The translations under genes were made by a program, and so were the position numbers. Of a DNA stretch of 35,448 nt, positions 15,894 to 24,711 are shown piece by piece (within the stretch, counting starts at the first letter, position 1; each line of letters begins with the position of its first letter). Below the pieces are notes generated by a model. That model made no database searches. It had not been told where the DNA came from and saw only the letters and a list, made by a program, of their open reading frames with translations. Origin of the DNA: an uncultured Bacilli bacterium (GTDB lineage: Bacteria > Bacillota_I > Bacilli_A > RF39 > UBA660); contig CANQVV010000006.1 in NCBI GenBank assembly GCA_947627385.1, positions 1-35,448 on the forward strand. The letters are read 5' to 3'.

Positions 15894-16880
15894 ATGAAAA
15901 AAGAATTAATAAGTATTATAGTACCAATTTATAATGGTGAAAAATATTTAAAAAAATGTATTGCTAGTCTTCAAAAGCAAACATATAAAAATATTGAAAT
16001 TATATTAGTAGATGATGGTTCGACTGATAGTAGTTTAAAATTATGTAAAGAATATGCTAAAAAGGATAATAGAATAAAAGTTTTAAGTTCTAAAAATTAT
16101 GGTGTTAGTCATGCTAGAAATTATGGTATAAAAAATGCTACTAGTAATTATATAACATTTGTAGATGTTGACGATTTTATTTCAAAATATTATTGTGAAA
16201 TTTTATGGAATGGAATTAAAGATAATGATTTATCTGTTGGTGGTGCTGAAATAATTTATGACTTTAATCAAAATATCAATGAAGAGTTAAATTTTGATTG
16301 CAAATATTTTGATAAAGATGCAGCTTATTATAATTTAATTAGGAATAGTTCTTTTCAAGGATATGTATGGAATAAGCTCTATAAAAAAGAAATAATAGAA
16401 AAATTAGGAAGTAAACCTTTTAATGAATCAATTTTTTATTGTGAAGATACACTTTTTAATGCAAATTATCTAAAATTTTGTCAAAAAATTAGTTTTAATC
16501 CAACAATAATTTATTATTATTATCAAAATCCAAATAGTGTGACACATTTAATGAAATTTACCGAAAAACATTATTCAAATTTAGATTCAATGAAAAATCT
16601 TGTAAAAATATATAATGATAATTCAAAAATAAATTTATCATATATTTATGACTTTTATTTATATATTATTGCTTATTTAGAGTATTGTATATACAAATCA
16701 AAATTAAAAATTAAACTTAAAAATAGTGAAACTTATAATATGTTTAAATATGTTTTAAAAGATAATAAAGTAGGTATAAGTAGAAAATTAAAAATGATAC
16801 TAAGATACTATTTTCCTATTATAATTTTTAAAATTAAAAATTTAAAGATAAAAAGAGTAGGTGAATATGAAAAAGATTAA
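15894..16880 (+). CDS. GT2-family glycosyltransferase
   Basis: 328 aa. N-terminal LISIIVPIYNGEKYLKKCI, EIILVDDGSTDSSLKLCKEY, YGVSHARNYGIKNA and the metal-binding FVDVDDFIS (about 90-98). Motif WNKLYKKEII is typical of polysaccharide GT2 enzymes. It is about 25 residues shorter than the other GT2 in the cluster and ends in a basic hydrophobic tail. It should add a sugar to the lipid-linked repeat unit. The start follows AGGTGAATTAA. It overlaps the polymerase gene by 14 nt. Confidence 0.9.
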   Translation: MKKELISIIVPIYNGEKYLKKCIASLQKQTYKNIEIILVDDGSTDSSLKLCKEYAKKDNRIKVLSSKNYGVSHARNYGIKNATSNYITFVDVDDFISKYYCEILWNGIKDNDLSVGGAEIIYDFNQNINEELNFDCKYFDKDAAYYNLIRNSSFQGYVWNKLYKKEIIEKLGSKPFNESIFYCEDTLFNANYLKFCQKISFNPTIIYYYYQNPNSVTHLMKFTEKHYSNLDSMKNLVKIYNDNSKINLSYIYDFYLYIIAYLEYCIYKSKLKIKLKNSETYNMFKYVLKDNKVGISRKLKMILRYYFPIIIFKIKNLKIKRVGEYEKD

Positions 16881-18003
16881 TAAAAATTTTATGTTTTATA
16901 TTGGCTATTTTTTATTACTATTTTCTAATATGTTTTCAGAAGTAATATTTATTAAAAGCTATTATCAAATTTTAAACTATATTGCCATAATAATTCTTTT
17001 AATATATTTTGTATATGATAGTTTTAATTCAAATTATTCGATAAAAACACTTTTATTTTTATCGTTTTGTACAGTCTTGTTTTTAGTAATTTTTTATAAT
17101 TCTAGAGATTTAAAAGTTTTTAAACTTCTAATGTTGATAATGTGTTTTAAAAATATAGATTTTGATGAATTTATTAAAAAAGATTTTAAATATAGAATAA
17201 TTTTTTTATTTATTGTAATTAGTTTGTACTTTATGAATTTTACTACTATTAATAATAGATTCCGTTTTGATGGAAAAGTAAGATATGCATTAGGATTTCC
17301 TCATCCAAATACATTAGGTATTAATATTTTAAGCTTATGTTTTGATTATGCTTATATTAATAGAAATCACTCAAAATTAAAATTAATAATTGTTACTATA
17401 TTATCTTTGCTTGCAAATATTATAATTACAGATAGTAGATCTTGTATTATTGTATTATTCATATTTTTATTCTATTTAATTTTATTTAGTAAATTTGTTA
17501 AAGTAGTATTAAATAATAAACTATTTAAAGTTTTTGCTAAATCTTTATTTTTAATCTTATTTATAATTTCTTTATATGTTGTTTCTAATTATAATAATGG
17601 TTTTAACTGGATTTATAAACTTAATGATATTTTTTCAGGTAGAATTTATTTAGCAAATCTATATTTGCAAAAATTTGGGATTTTTAATTTATTTGGAGTT
17701 AAATTATTTACTATATCCAGTACAAGTTCATATGCATTAGATAATGGATATATATACATGTTATTAAATTGTGGATTAATATATTCGATTTTAATTATTA
17801 TTCTTTATTATTTATCTATAAATAAATTATATAAAAATGAAAATTATATGTTGATAGTATATTTAATTTTATGGTCTATTTATTTATTAATGGAAAATAA
17901 TGCTTTTATTATTCCTTATAATCCATATACAATTCTCTTTGCGCTTCCTTTATTTAAAAATAAAAAAATATGTAATAATAGAAATGAGGTAACTAATGAA
18001 TAA
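16867..18003 (+). CDS. O-antigen/capsule polymerase (Wzy-like)
   Basis: About 378 aa with some ten hydrophobic helices. GTG 16861 is the track start, but ATG 16867 preceded by AGTAGGTGA is better. It has the usual Wzy signs: a large loop with FPHPNTLGINILSL and, near the C terminus, NGYIYMLLNCGLIYSILI, the pattern of the O-antigen ligase/polymerase (Wzy_C/EpsG-like) families. It joins lipid-linked repeat units outside the membrane. Wzy proteins are very divergent, so the call rests on topology, these short motifs and its place between glycosyltransferase, LicD and Wzx genes. Confidence 0.8.
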   Translation: MKKINKNFMFYIGYFLLLFSNMFSEVIFIKSYYQILNYIAIIILLIYFVYDSFNSNYSIKTLLFLSFCTVLFLVIFYNSRDLKVFKLLMLIMCFKNIDFDEFIKKDFKYRIIFLFIVISLYFMNFTTINNRFRFDGKVRYALGFPHPNTLGINILSLCFDYAYINRNHSKLKLIIVTILSLLANIIITDSRSCIIVLFIFLFYLILFSKFVKVVLNNKLFKVFAKSLFLILFIISLYVVSNYNNGFNWIYKLNDIFSGRIYLANLYLQKFGIFNLFGVKLFTISSTSSYALDNGYIYMLLNCGLIYSILIIILYYLSINKLYKNENYMLIVYLILWSIYLLMENNAFIIPYNPYTILFALPLFKNKKICNNRNEVTNE

Positions 18004-18829
18004 AAATTATTTAAAAAAACTTAAAAATGAACAATTAAAATTATTAGAGTATTTTGTGTCATTTTGTGATCAATATAACTTAAATTATGTTTTAATAGGT
18101 GGTACTCTTTTAGGAGCTGTAAGGCATAAAGGCTATATTCCGTGGGATGATGATATTGATATTGCGATGCCTAGAAAAGATTATGAAATGTTTTTAAAAT
18201 TATTTAAAGAAACTAATGATATAATTTTAGATTATAGTGTTACTAATTCTAAATATTGGCTTCCATTTGCAAAAATTAGAAATAATAAAACTGAATATAT
18301 TGAAAATTTACAGGAAAATTATAATGGTCCAAAAGGAATATGGATAGATATTTTTCCATTAGATGATGTTAAAAAAGAAAAAGGTGTTCTAGAATACATG
18401 CAATTTAGACTGGTTAGGTTTTTACGGCACGCAATTAGTTATAAAGTCAATATTAGAATATCAGAAAGTCATTTATATAGTAAAATATTGGCTACTTTAT
18501 TTTCTTTTTTGCCATATAGATTTTTAGTTTGGCTAAATAATAAGATAATGACATTAAATGATAACAAAAATTTAAAATACTGTGCTATGTTTGGTAGTAC
18601 ATATGGTTATAAAGCTCAAATATTTTTAAAGGAAAAAATTTTACCTGTCAAAAAAATGATATTTGAAGGAAAAATTTATAGTGTTCCTAATGACAGTGAT
18701 TATATTTTAACAAAAACCTATGGTTCTGATTATATGAAACTACCTCCAAAAGAAAAAAGAGTTACACATAATCCTATAAAAGTAAAATTTTCAGATGGCA
18801 AAGAAATGTATTTTAATGATAATAAATAA
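17996..18829 (+). CDS. licD: LicD-family phosphotransferase
   Basis: 277 aa, full length. The N-terminal signature LIGGTLLGAVRHKGYIPWDD followed by DIDIAMPRKDYE is diagnostic of LicD. Later blocks (LPFAKIRNNKTEYIE, GIWIDIFPLDDV, LTKTYGSDYMKLPP) also fit. LicD enzymes transfer phosphocholine, or other phospho-groups such as phosphoglycerol or phosphoribitol, from a CDP-activated donor to a glycan. The start ATGAATAAA overlaps the polymerase stop, with GAGGTAACT before it. A LicC-like nucleotidyltransferase lies at 22818, but no LicA kinase or choline transporter is seen, so the substituent is uncertain. Confidence 0.92.
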   Translation: MNKNYLKKLKNEQLKLLEYFVSFCDQYNLNYVLIGGTLLGAVRHKGYIPWDDDIDIAMPRKDYEMFLKLFKETNDIILDYSVTNSKYWLPFAKIRNNKTEYIENLQENYNGPKGIWIDIFPLDDVKKEKGVLEYMQFRLVRFLRHAISYKVNIRISESHLYSKILATLFSFLPYRFLVWLNNKIMTLNDNKNLKYCAMFGSTYGYKAQIFLKEKILPVKKMIFEGKIYSVPNDSDYILTKTYGSDYMKLPPKEKRVTHNPIKVKFSDGKEMYFNDNK

Positions 18830-18867
18830 TTTTTAATAAAAAATTCTTATTGAATTAGAAAGATGTA

Positions 18868-18906
18868 TTTTTAATTTTCCTTTATAATATAATTGAAAAT
18901 TAAAAA
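18868..18906. promoter_or_regulatory. 12-bp inverted repeat in the leader of the flippase gene
   Basis: TTTTTAATTTTC (18868-18879) is a perfect reverse complement of GAAAATTAAAAA (18895-18906). The 15-nt loop contains TATAAT. It could be a weak transcription attenuator between licD and wzx or an operator over an internal promoter; no good -35 box is seen. Confidence 0.35.
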
Positions 18907-18922
18907 TTAAGGTAAAATAGAT

Positions 18923-20344
18923 ATGAATAGAAATAAAGAATTTATACAAAATACAATTGTATTATTTATGGGAAAATTTGCAACTCAATTTTCTACACTT
19001 TTATTATTGCCTTTATTTACAAGATATTTGCCATCTCAAAATTTTGGAACAATTGATTTATTTCAAACTTACATATTGCTTTTTGCTCCAATTCTAACAT
19101 TACGATTGGATAGTGCCATTTTTAGGTTTTTAGCAGATAAAAGAAAAAATAATAAAGAAATCAGTAAAATTATTACAAATATTTTCTTTATATTATTATG
19201 TACTATAATTCCTATTAGTGTAATTTGCATTGTTTTATTAATGCTATTAAAAATTAAATATTTTGGATATGTAATATTTAATTTAATAATTTTAATGGTT
19301 AGCAATAATATGATTCAAATATTCCGTGGATTAGGAATGAACAAGGATTATTCTATTGTAAGTATATTTACTGCAATTATTACTTTAACTACTAATTATA
19401 TTATGATTGTATTTTTAAAAGTTGGAGCAGAGAGTATTTTAATAGCATCTAGTATTGCCAATATTTTTAGTATATTTTATATTACATTAAGAATTAAGTT
19501 TTTTAAATTATTAGATTTTAAAAAAATAGATAAAAAATTTATAAAAGAAATATTACATTATTCTTTACCTATGATATCGAATTCCTTTTCTTGGTGGATT
19601 GTAAATGTTTCTGATAGAACTATAATTTCTATGTTGCTAGGAACGGCTTATAATGGTATTTACAGTATTTCTTGTAAATTTTCAAATGTTTTAAGTAGTA
19701 TTTATACTGTTTTTAATATGTCTTGGCAAGAATCAGCTGTTTTACATATTAAAGATAAAGATAAAGAAAAATATTTTACAGAAATGATAAATAAAATTTT
19801 TATTCTTTTTGCTTCTCTTTCTTTAGTAATTGTAACTATTTTACCATTTATTTTTAATGTTATAATTGGTTCAAAGTATATAACATCATATAATTATATT
19901 CCTGTTTTGTTATATGCAAATTCATGGGATGTTTTAGGAAACTTAACTGGTTGTATCTATATTTCGTTAAAAAAATCTAAAGAAGTAGCAAATACAACTT
20001 TAATAGCGGCCATTATTAATTTAATAGTTCATTTATTATTAATAAAATTCATTGGCTTATATGCTGCGTGTATATCTACGGTAATTTCATATATACTTTT
20101 AGCATTATACAGATATTATGATAGTAGAAAGTATATAAAATACAATTTAAATATGAAAAAAATATTAATTTATACTTTATTTTTTATAATGAGTAGTATT
20201 TCATATTTTATAAATAATTTATTTATTAATATTATTAATTTATTAATTATATTTATATATTTAATAATTGAAAATTGGTACATAATTATATATTTATATA
20301 ATTTAATTTTAAAAGTATTAAAAAAGAGTGGATGTAAACAATGA
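18923..20344 (+). CDS. Polysaccharide flippase (Wzx/MATE-like, MurJ/Wzx superfamily)
   Basis: 473 aa with 12-14 predicted helices. The N terminus FIQNTIVLFMGKFATQFSTL, followed by LPLFTRYLPSQNFGTIDLF, is the classic start of polysaccharide biosynthesis flippases. Mid-protein, YSLPMISNSFSWWIVNVSDR with TIISMLLGTAYNGIYSISCK is a strong Wzx signature. It moves the undecaprenyl-linked repeat unit across the membrane to the Wzy polymerase. It overlaps the following VanZ gene by 4 nt (ATGA), so both are translated together. Confidence 0.92.
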   Translation: MNRNKEFIQNTIVLFMGKFATQFSTLLLLPLFTRYLPSQNFGTIDLFQTYILLFAPILTLRLDSAIFRFLADKRKNNKEISKIITNIFFILLCTIIPISVICIVLLMLLKIKYFGYVIFNLIILMVSNNMIQIFRGLGMNKDYSIVSIFTAIITLTTNYIMIVFLKVGAESILIASSIANIFSIFYITLRIKFFKLLDFKKIDKKFIKEILHYSLPMISNSFSWWIVNVSDRTIISMLLGTAYNGIYSISCKFSNVLSSIYTVFNMSWQESAVLHIKDKDKEKYFTEMINKIFILFASLSLVIVTILPFIFNVIIGSKYITSYNYIPVLLYANSWDVLGNLTGCIYISLKKSKEVANTTLIAAIINLIVHLLLIKFIGLYAACISTVISYILLALYRYYDSRKYIKYNLNMKKILIYTLFFIMSSISYFINNLFINIINLLIIFIYLIIENWYIIIYLYNLILKVLKKSGCKQ

Positions 20345-20823
20345 CTAACATAAAAAAAATAATATCTTATATTTTAGTAATATTATGGATGATTTTAATA
20401 TTTATATTTTCCAATATAGATAGTGATAATTCTAATAATACTAGTATGAATACAATTGATAAAATAATAGATAAAGTAGATGAAGCAACATATGATACAG
20501 GTATAAGAGATCATCATGTCAGTAATGATAAAAAATTATTATTAATAAATAATTTAAATATGCCTATTAGAAAATTAGCTCATTTTACAGAATATTTAAT
20601 ATTATGTCTATTATTAATAAATGCTTTAACTTTAAGTAATGTAAAGCATAAATATTTAGTTAGTATAATAATTTGTATATTATATGCTTTTACGGATGAA
20701 TACCATCAAACGTTTATAAATGGTAGAAATGGTCAAATATTTGATGTATTAATAGATTCAAGTGGTTCATTACTTGGTAATTGTATTTATTATTTAGGAA
20801 ATAAATTGTTTAATCGAAATTAA
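20341..20823 (+). CDS. VanZ-family membrane protein (copy 2)
   Basis: 160 aa, four hydrophobic segments. It shares long runs with copy 1 at 6385: PIRKLAHFTEYLILCLL, SNVKHKYL, DEYHQTFI and DVLIDS. The N-terminal external loop differs (DSDNSNNTSMNTIDKIIDK...). It is translationally coupled to the flippase. The role is unknown; VanZ-like proteins often accompany surface polymer genes. A third, broken copy lies beyond the next gene. Confidence 0.86.
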   Translation: MTNIKKIISYILVILWMILIFIFSNIDSDNSNNTSMNTIDKIIDKVDEATYDTGIRDHHVSNDKKLLLINNLNMPIRKLAHFTEYLILCLLLINALTLSNVKHKYLVSIIICILYAFTDEYHQTFINGRNGQIFDVLIDSSGSLLGNCIYYLGNKLFNRN

Positions 20824-20946
20824 GAATTAAAAAATTTTTGAAGTCATTATTATTAGACTTTTTAATAGAAGTTTAGTACAATAAAAATATTAGTTTTCTT
20901 ATCTATTGTTCTAAATTAATATTTATCATTTAGAAAGGAGTTATTT

Positions 20947-22452
20947 ATGAGTAAGTTTATAAAAAAGAATGAAAAAATATTAACGATAGGATTAATAATT
21001 ATTGCAACAATAATAGCTTTATTAATTGGAATTAATACTAAAAGTTTGTGGGGTGATGAATGCCTAGTATATAAATTTATCAATTCTTCTAATGCAATAG
21101 AAGTGTTAAAAAAGGCACTAAATGCACCTGGTTCAGAGAAACAAATGCCATTATTTCTTCTTTTTGCTTGGCTATGGTCACGAATATTTGGACTTTCTGA
21201 AATAGCTATGAGATCTGTTAATATATTACCAGCATTTTTATATATGATTTATGGTTATAAAATTACCAAGGCAATTTGTAAGAAAAAGAAAGTATGGTTA
21301 GGAACTTTATTTTTTCTAGTTAATCCGATGTTTATTGCATATTTAAATGAAGCAAGACCTTATATAGCACTTCTTTCATTTGCTTTGGCAATAGTATATT
21401 ATTCTTTTTATGCAGATGATTTTAATAGTAAGAAGAATATAATTCTTATTCATTTATTTATGCTACTTGGTATATCTTTTCATTTATTATTTGTTTTCTC
21501 ATTTTGTATTTATGCTTGTGGTATTTTATATCATTGGCAAAAAAATGATCTTAAATTTAAGGAACATTTAAAAGTATTTTTAGTAGCTATTCTATTTTAT
21601 ATTTTGTTATTAGGATATATGGCTTTTACATTTTATTATTCATCATCATCAAGTATTGGCAATGCTTCTGGATCAGTTATTGCTAGTTTAATAGTTAGTA
21701 TATATTATATTTTTGGTTATGGAGGTCTTGGTTTATCAAGAAATGATTTAAGAAGTCCGAGTTTAAGTGATTTAACTCCTATTATGATTATTTTAATTTT
21801 AGCATTGACAATAGTTCTTATGCTCTTTGTAATAGCGCTAATTAAAAATATTGTTAAAAAGCCATTAAAAAATAGATCTTTTTGGGTATTATTAGCCGCT
21901 ATAATATTAATTGTATGTTTTTGTTTATTATCAATTGTATTTAATTATAGCTTCTGGGAAAGACATATTATTTCACTTTCAGCCATATTTATTGTTTTAA
22001 TTGTAGAATTGATTTCTGCATACAATATGAAATATTTAGCAGTTGCACTAATTATTCTTTTTTCTATTTCTTCAATGAATTTTCGCTTTAATTATTATTA
22101 TGGAAACGAAGATTATAAATCAATAATTGAAGATTTAAATAAAGATAATTATGTAATTATGGCTCAAGGTGTTGCGGAAGTTTTTGACTATTATGGAAAA
22201 CAATTTGTTAAAAGTGACGATTTTAATAACCCTAATACACAAATTATTAATATAAGTAATTATTCATTAGATGAAGTAAATGATTTAGTTAATAAATATG
22301 AAGATAAGTATGATGATATGAAGATTGCTATTGTATTAACTTCAAGACCAGTAAATGATAAATATCAATTATATCACGAAGTCGATTCGTTTAATTTGTC
22401 AAATGAAGATATTGTAGAATATCGTGGTTTAAAATGTTTTATCACTAAGTAA
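20947..22452 (+). CDS. GT39/PMT-like (ArnT-type) membrane glycosyltransferase
   Basis: 501 aa with about 11 hydrophobic helices. N-terminal TKSLWGDECLVYKFIN contains the acidic residues of the first external loop typical of dolichyl/polyprenyl-phosphate mannosyltransferases. Then MPLFLLFAWLWSRIFGLSEI, AMRSVNILPAFLY and LNEARPYIALLSFAL follow the family pattern (RxxxxxP, then EARPY). Such enzymes transfer a sugar from a polyprenyl-phosphate donor to an acceptor outside the membrane. A soluble C-terminal tail of about 100 residues follows. AGAAAGGAGTTATTT is a strong ribosome site. A donor synthase could be the GT2-GtrA fusion at 26902, but that is inference. Confidence 0.82.
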   Translation: MSKFIKKNEKILTIGLIIIATIIALLIGINTKSLWGDECLVYKFINSSNAIEVLKKALNAPGSEKQMPLFLLFAWLWSRIFGLSEIAMRSVNILPAFLYMIYGYKITKAICKKKKVWLGTLFFLVNPMFIAYLNEARPYIALLSFALAIVYYSFYADDFNSKKNIILIHLFMLLGISFHLLFVFSFCIYACGILYHWQKNDLKFKEHLKVFLVAILFYILLLGYMAFTFYYSSSSSIGNASGSVIASLIVSIYYIFGYGGLGLSRNDLRSPSLSDLTPIMIILILALTIVLMLFVIALIKNIVKKPLKNRSFWVLLAAIILIVCFCLLSIVFNYSFWERHIISLSAIFIVLIVELISAYNMKYLAVALIILFSISSMNFRFNYYYGNEDYKSIIEDLNKDNYVIMAQGVAEVFDYYGKQFVKSDDFNNPNTQIINISNYSLDEVNDLVNKYEDKYDDMKIAIVLTSRPVNDKYQLYHEVDSFNLSNEDIVEYRGLKCFITK

Positions 22453-22457
22453 AAAAA

Positions 22458-22666
22458 TTATATTAATAAATGCATTAAATTTAAGTAAAGTATAAATATA
22501 TAATTTAATATAATATTTTGCATAATCATTTGTTGGTGAATATCATCAAACATTTATAAATGGTATAACAGGTTAAATAGTAGATGTATTAATAGATTCA
22601 AGTGGTTCATTATTTGAAAGTGGTAATTATTATTTAGGAATTATGATAAAATTAAGAAAGCAATAA
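22458..22666 (+). pseudogene. Decayed third copy of the VanZ-family gene
   Basis: Translated pieces with stops and gaps match the two intact VanZ copies: INALNLSKV, then EYHQTFING, then VDVLIDSSGSLFESGNYYLG. At DNA level ATTAATAGATTCAAGTGGTT is identical to the copy 2 sequence. The N-terminal half is missing and at least three stops interrupt the frame. It lies directly downstream of the GT39-like gene, mirroring the VanZ gene upstream of it, as if a VanZ segment had been duplicated around that gene. The rest of 22453-22742 shows nothing else. Confidence 0.8.
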
Positions 22667-22742
22667 GTTTAATAATACAATAGCATATTTCAATTAATTT
22701 TTATTAATTTTTAAGATTATAATTTTAATTGCAATAATGTAA

Positions 22743-22771
22743 TTGATAATAAGGTTATTATATGTTAAAAT
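22743..22771 (+). promoter_or_regulatory. Sigma-A promoter of the nucleotidyltransferase/HAD pair
   Basis: TTGATA (22743-22748), 17-nt spacer, TAAAAT (22766-22771). The gene starts at 22818 behind GAAAGGAAG. Confidence 0.7.
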
Positions 22772-22817
22772 ATAAACATTGAAAAAAAGTTTGAGTTTAT
22801 GAAAGGAAGAAAATGGA

Positions 22818-23525
22818 ATGAAAGCTTTAATTTTAGCAGCAGGTTTTGGTTCGAGATTAGCACCGCTTACTGATGATAGACCAAAATCAATGGTAGCTGT
22901 AAATGGTAAACCAATTTTAAAAAAACAAATTGAAAATTTAATTAATAATGGAGTTACGGATATTACTATTGTAACAGGATATAAATCTGATATTATTGAA
23001 AATTTTATAATGTCAAATTATCCTAATATAAAAATAATTAAAAGTGAAGATTATGCTAATACTAATAATATGTATTCTGCTTATTTAGCACATAATATTA
23101 TGGAAAATGAAAATTTTATAATGATGAATGCTGATGTTTTCTTTGATGAATCTATAATAACAGAGCTAATAAAAGATGAATATAAAAATGCAATAGTTAC
23201 AGAAATTGGAAGTTTTAATGAAGAATCTATGAAAGTAATTGTAAAAGACAATAAAATTACTGCTATTTCAAAGCAAATACCAAAAGAAGATGCTTTTGGT
23301 AATTCAATAGATGTTTATAAATTTTCTCCAAAAGCAAGTGAAGCATTTTTTAAAAAATGTCATGAATACATAGATGAAAAAAAAGAATTGAAATTATGGA
23401 GCGAAGTAGCTTTGAATGATATTTTGTCTGAAGTAACTTTTGAACCATGTCCATTAAATGGGCGTTGGGTAGAAATAGATAATCATGATGATTTAAAATT
23501 AGCAACAGAATTATTTAAGGATTAG
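22818..23525 (+). CDS. LicC-like sugar/choline-phosphate nucleotidyltransferase
   Basis: 235 aa. Nucleotide-binding ALILAAGFGSRLAPLTDDRP then KSMVAVNGKPILKKQIENLI, followed by DITIVTGYKSDIIE, NTNNMYSAYLA, the metal site FIMMNADVFFD and the C-terminal GRWVEIDNHDDL. The length, NNMYS block and WVEID.ydDL ending fit the LicC (CTP:phosphocholine cytidylyltransferase) branch. Together with LicD at 17996 it would activate the phospho-group put onto the glycan. Substrate specificity cannot be read; glycerol-phosphate or sugar-1-phosphate are alternatives. It forms a two-gene unit with the HAD gene, five nt apart. Confidence 0.85.
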   Translation: MKALILAAGFGSRLAPLTDDRPKSMVAVNGKPILKKQIENLINNGVTDITIVTGYKSDIIENFIMSNYPNIKIIKSEDYANTNNMYSAYLAHNIMENENFIMMNADVFFDESIITELIKDEYKNAIVTEIGSFNEESMKVIVKDNKITAISKQIPKEDAFGNSIDVYKFSPKASEAFFKKCHEYIDEKKELKLWSEVALNDILSEVTFEPCPLNGRWVEIDNHDDLKLATELFKD

Positions 23526-23530
23526 TAATT

Positions 23531-24364
23531 ATGGAAAAATATTATTTAACAAATGAAGATTTAGTTAAATTAAAAGGCAAAAAATTATTTTTGTTTGATT
23601 TGGATGGTACAATATATAATGATGAGACACTATTTGATGGAGTACAAGAATTATTAAACAATATAAAAAATCATGATGGTAGATATATATTTCTAACAAA
23701 TAATTCTTCTAAATCTGTTGATAATTATGTTAATAAATTAGCAAAAATGGGTATAAAAACTATAAAAGATGATTTTTTTACTTCTACGCAAGCTACAATT
23801 TCTTATATAAAAAATCATTTTGACTATAAAAATAATTATATATATGTTGTGGGAACTGAAAGTTTAAAAAATGAATTACAAGAAAATAATTTACAAATTA
23901 CTGATAAAGTGGATGATAATATAACTATACTTTTAATCGGGTATGATACAGAATTAAATTATAAAAAATTGAAAGATGCTTCTTATTTATTAACAAAAGA
24001 TATATATTATATTGCAACTAATCCGGATATAGTTTGCCCAGTATCATTTGGATATGTACCAGATTGTGGTTCAATTTGTGATATGCTATATAATGCTAGT
24101 AAAAAGAGGCCAATTTATATTGGTAAGCCACGTCCAGAAATGATTTATGCTGTTATGGAAAAATATGGTTATACCAAAGAAGAAACAATTCTTGTAGGAG
24201 ATCGATTATATACTGATATTGCAGCAGGTAATAATGCAGATATTGATACAATTTGTGTATTGTCTGGTGAAAGTACAGTAGATGATTTAAAAACTACTAA
24301 ATTTAAACCAACATATGTATTAGATAATGTAGCAATTTTAAATGATCTTTTTCAAGAAAAATAA
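23531..24364 (+). CDS. HAD-IIA phosphatase (NagD family)
   Basis: 277 aa. Motif I LFLFDLDGTIYND has the nucleophile Asp, motif II is YIFLTNNSSKSVDNYV, the cap domain is of the C2 type, and motifs III-IV are YIGKPRPEM and ILVGDRLYTDIAAGNNADID. Family members dephosphorylate small phosphates such as nucleotides, glycerol phosphate or p-nitrophenyl phosphate. Pairing with a nucleotidyltransferase recalls capsule loci that make CDP-polyols, where a HAD phosphatase acts beside a cytidylyltransferase. No dehydrogenase gene is present here to complete such a route. It precedes a clear terminator. Confidence 0.87.
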   Translation: MEKYYLTNEDLVKLKGKKLFLFDLDGTIYNDETLFDGVQELLNNIKNHDGRYIFLTNNSSKSVDNYVNKLAKMGIKTIKDDFFTSTQATISYIKNHFDYKNNYIYVVGTESLKNELQENNLQITDKVDDNITILLIGYDTELNYKKLKDASYLLTKDIYYIATNPDIVCPVSFGYVPDCGSICDMLYNASKKRPIYIGKPRPEMIYAVMEKYGYTKEETILVGDRLYTDIAAGNNADIDTICVLSGESTVDDLKTTKFKPTYVLDNVAILNDLFQEK

Positions 24365-24392
24365 TAGAAATAAAAATATACATATAATCTAA

Positions 24393-24424
24393 AACATATT
24401 ATTCACGGTATAATATGTTTTTTT
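24393..24424 (+). terminator. Terminator of the capsule cluster
   Basis: AACATATTAT (24393-24402) pairs perfectly with ATAATATGTT (24410-24419), loop of 7, then T to 24424. It ends the transcript from 22743 and marks the right edge of the capsule block. Confidence 0.8.
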
Positions 24425-24444
24425 ATAACTTTAAATAAAAATAA

Positions 24445-24582
24445 TTAAAAAAAGATTATAAAAATATTAATGAATTAAATGTTGTTAAATCTTTTTTAGT
24501 ATATCGATTAGCAAATGATAAAATAATAAATTATAATTCAGATATTTATCAAAGATATAATAAAATAATTGCCAATTTATAA
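24445..24582 (+). pseudogene. Start-less gene remnant (46 codons), unrecognised
   Basis: Between two terminators an open frame runs from a stop at 24442-24444 to TAA at 24580-24582 without any ATG, GTG or ribosome site. It reads KKDYKNINELNVVKSFLVYR and then LANDKIINYNSDIYQRYNK. The composition looks protein-like (charged/hydrophobic alternation), so this is probably the C-terminal end of a lost gene. No family is recognised. It could also be chance in AT-rich DNA. Confidence 0.3.
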
Positions 24583-24606
24583 GCATTGAAAAAATCAATG
24601 CTTTTT
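24581..24606 (+). terminator. Terminator after the remnant
   Basis: AAGCATTGA (24582 region) pairs with TCAATGCTT across a five-A loop, then TTT. It overlaps the remnant's stop, which supports the idea that a real gene once ended here. Confidence 0.6.
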
Positions 24607-24621
24607 AAATTATTAAATATT

Positions 24622-24643
24622 AGAAAAAATAATAATTTTTTCT
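24622..24643. terminator. Hairpin with A/T tracts, bidirectional
   Basis: AGAAAAAAT (24622-24630) and ATTTTTTCT (24635-24643) form a perfect 9-bp stem with a 4-nt loop. It directly precedes the promoter of the next unit. Confidence 0.4.
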
Positions 24644-24671
24644 TGAAGTGATATTTTATATATGCTATTAT
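24643..24671 (+). promoter_or_regulatory. Promoter of the NAGPA/GtrA/PAP2 module
   Basis: TTGAAG (24643-24648), 17-nt spacer, TATTAT (24666-24671). The gene starts at 24712 after AAGGATGG. Confidence 0.6.
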
Positions 24672-24711
24672 TTTGATAGATATTTCATAATAGTAGTAAG
24701 GATGGTAGTAA

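Noticed and set aside
20824-20946. Terminator and promoter between VanZ copy 2 and the GT39-like gene
   Set aside because: Only a 5-bp AAGTC/GACTT stem and a poor TTAGAC-18-TACAAT match are visible; too weak to list.
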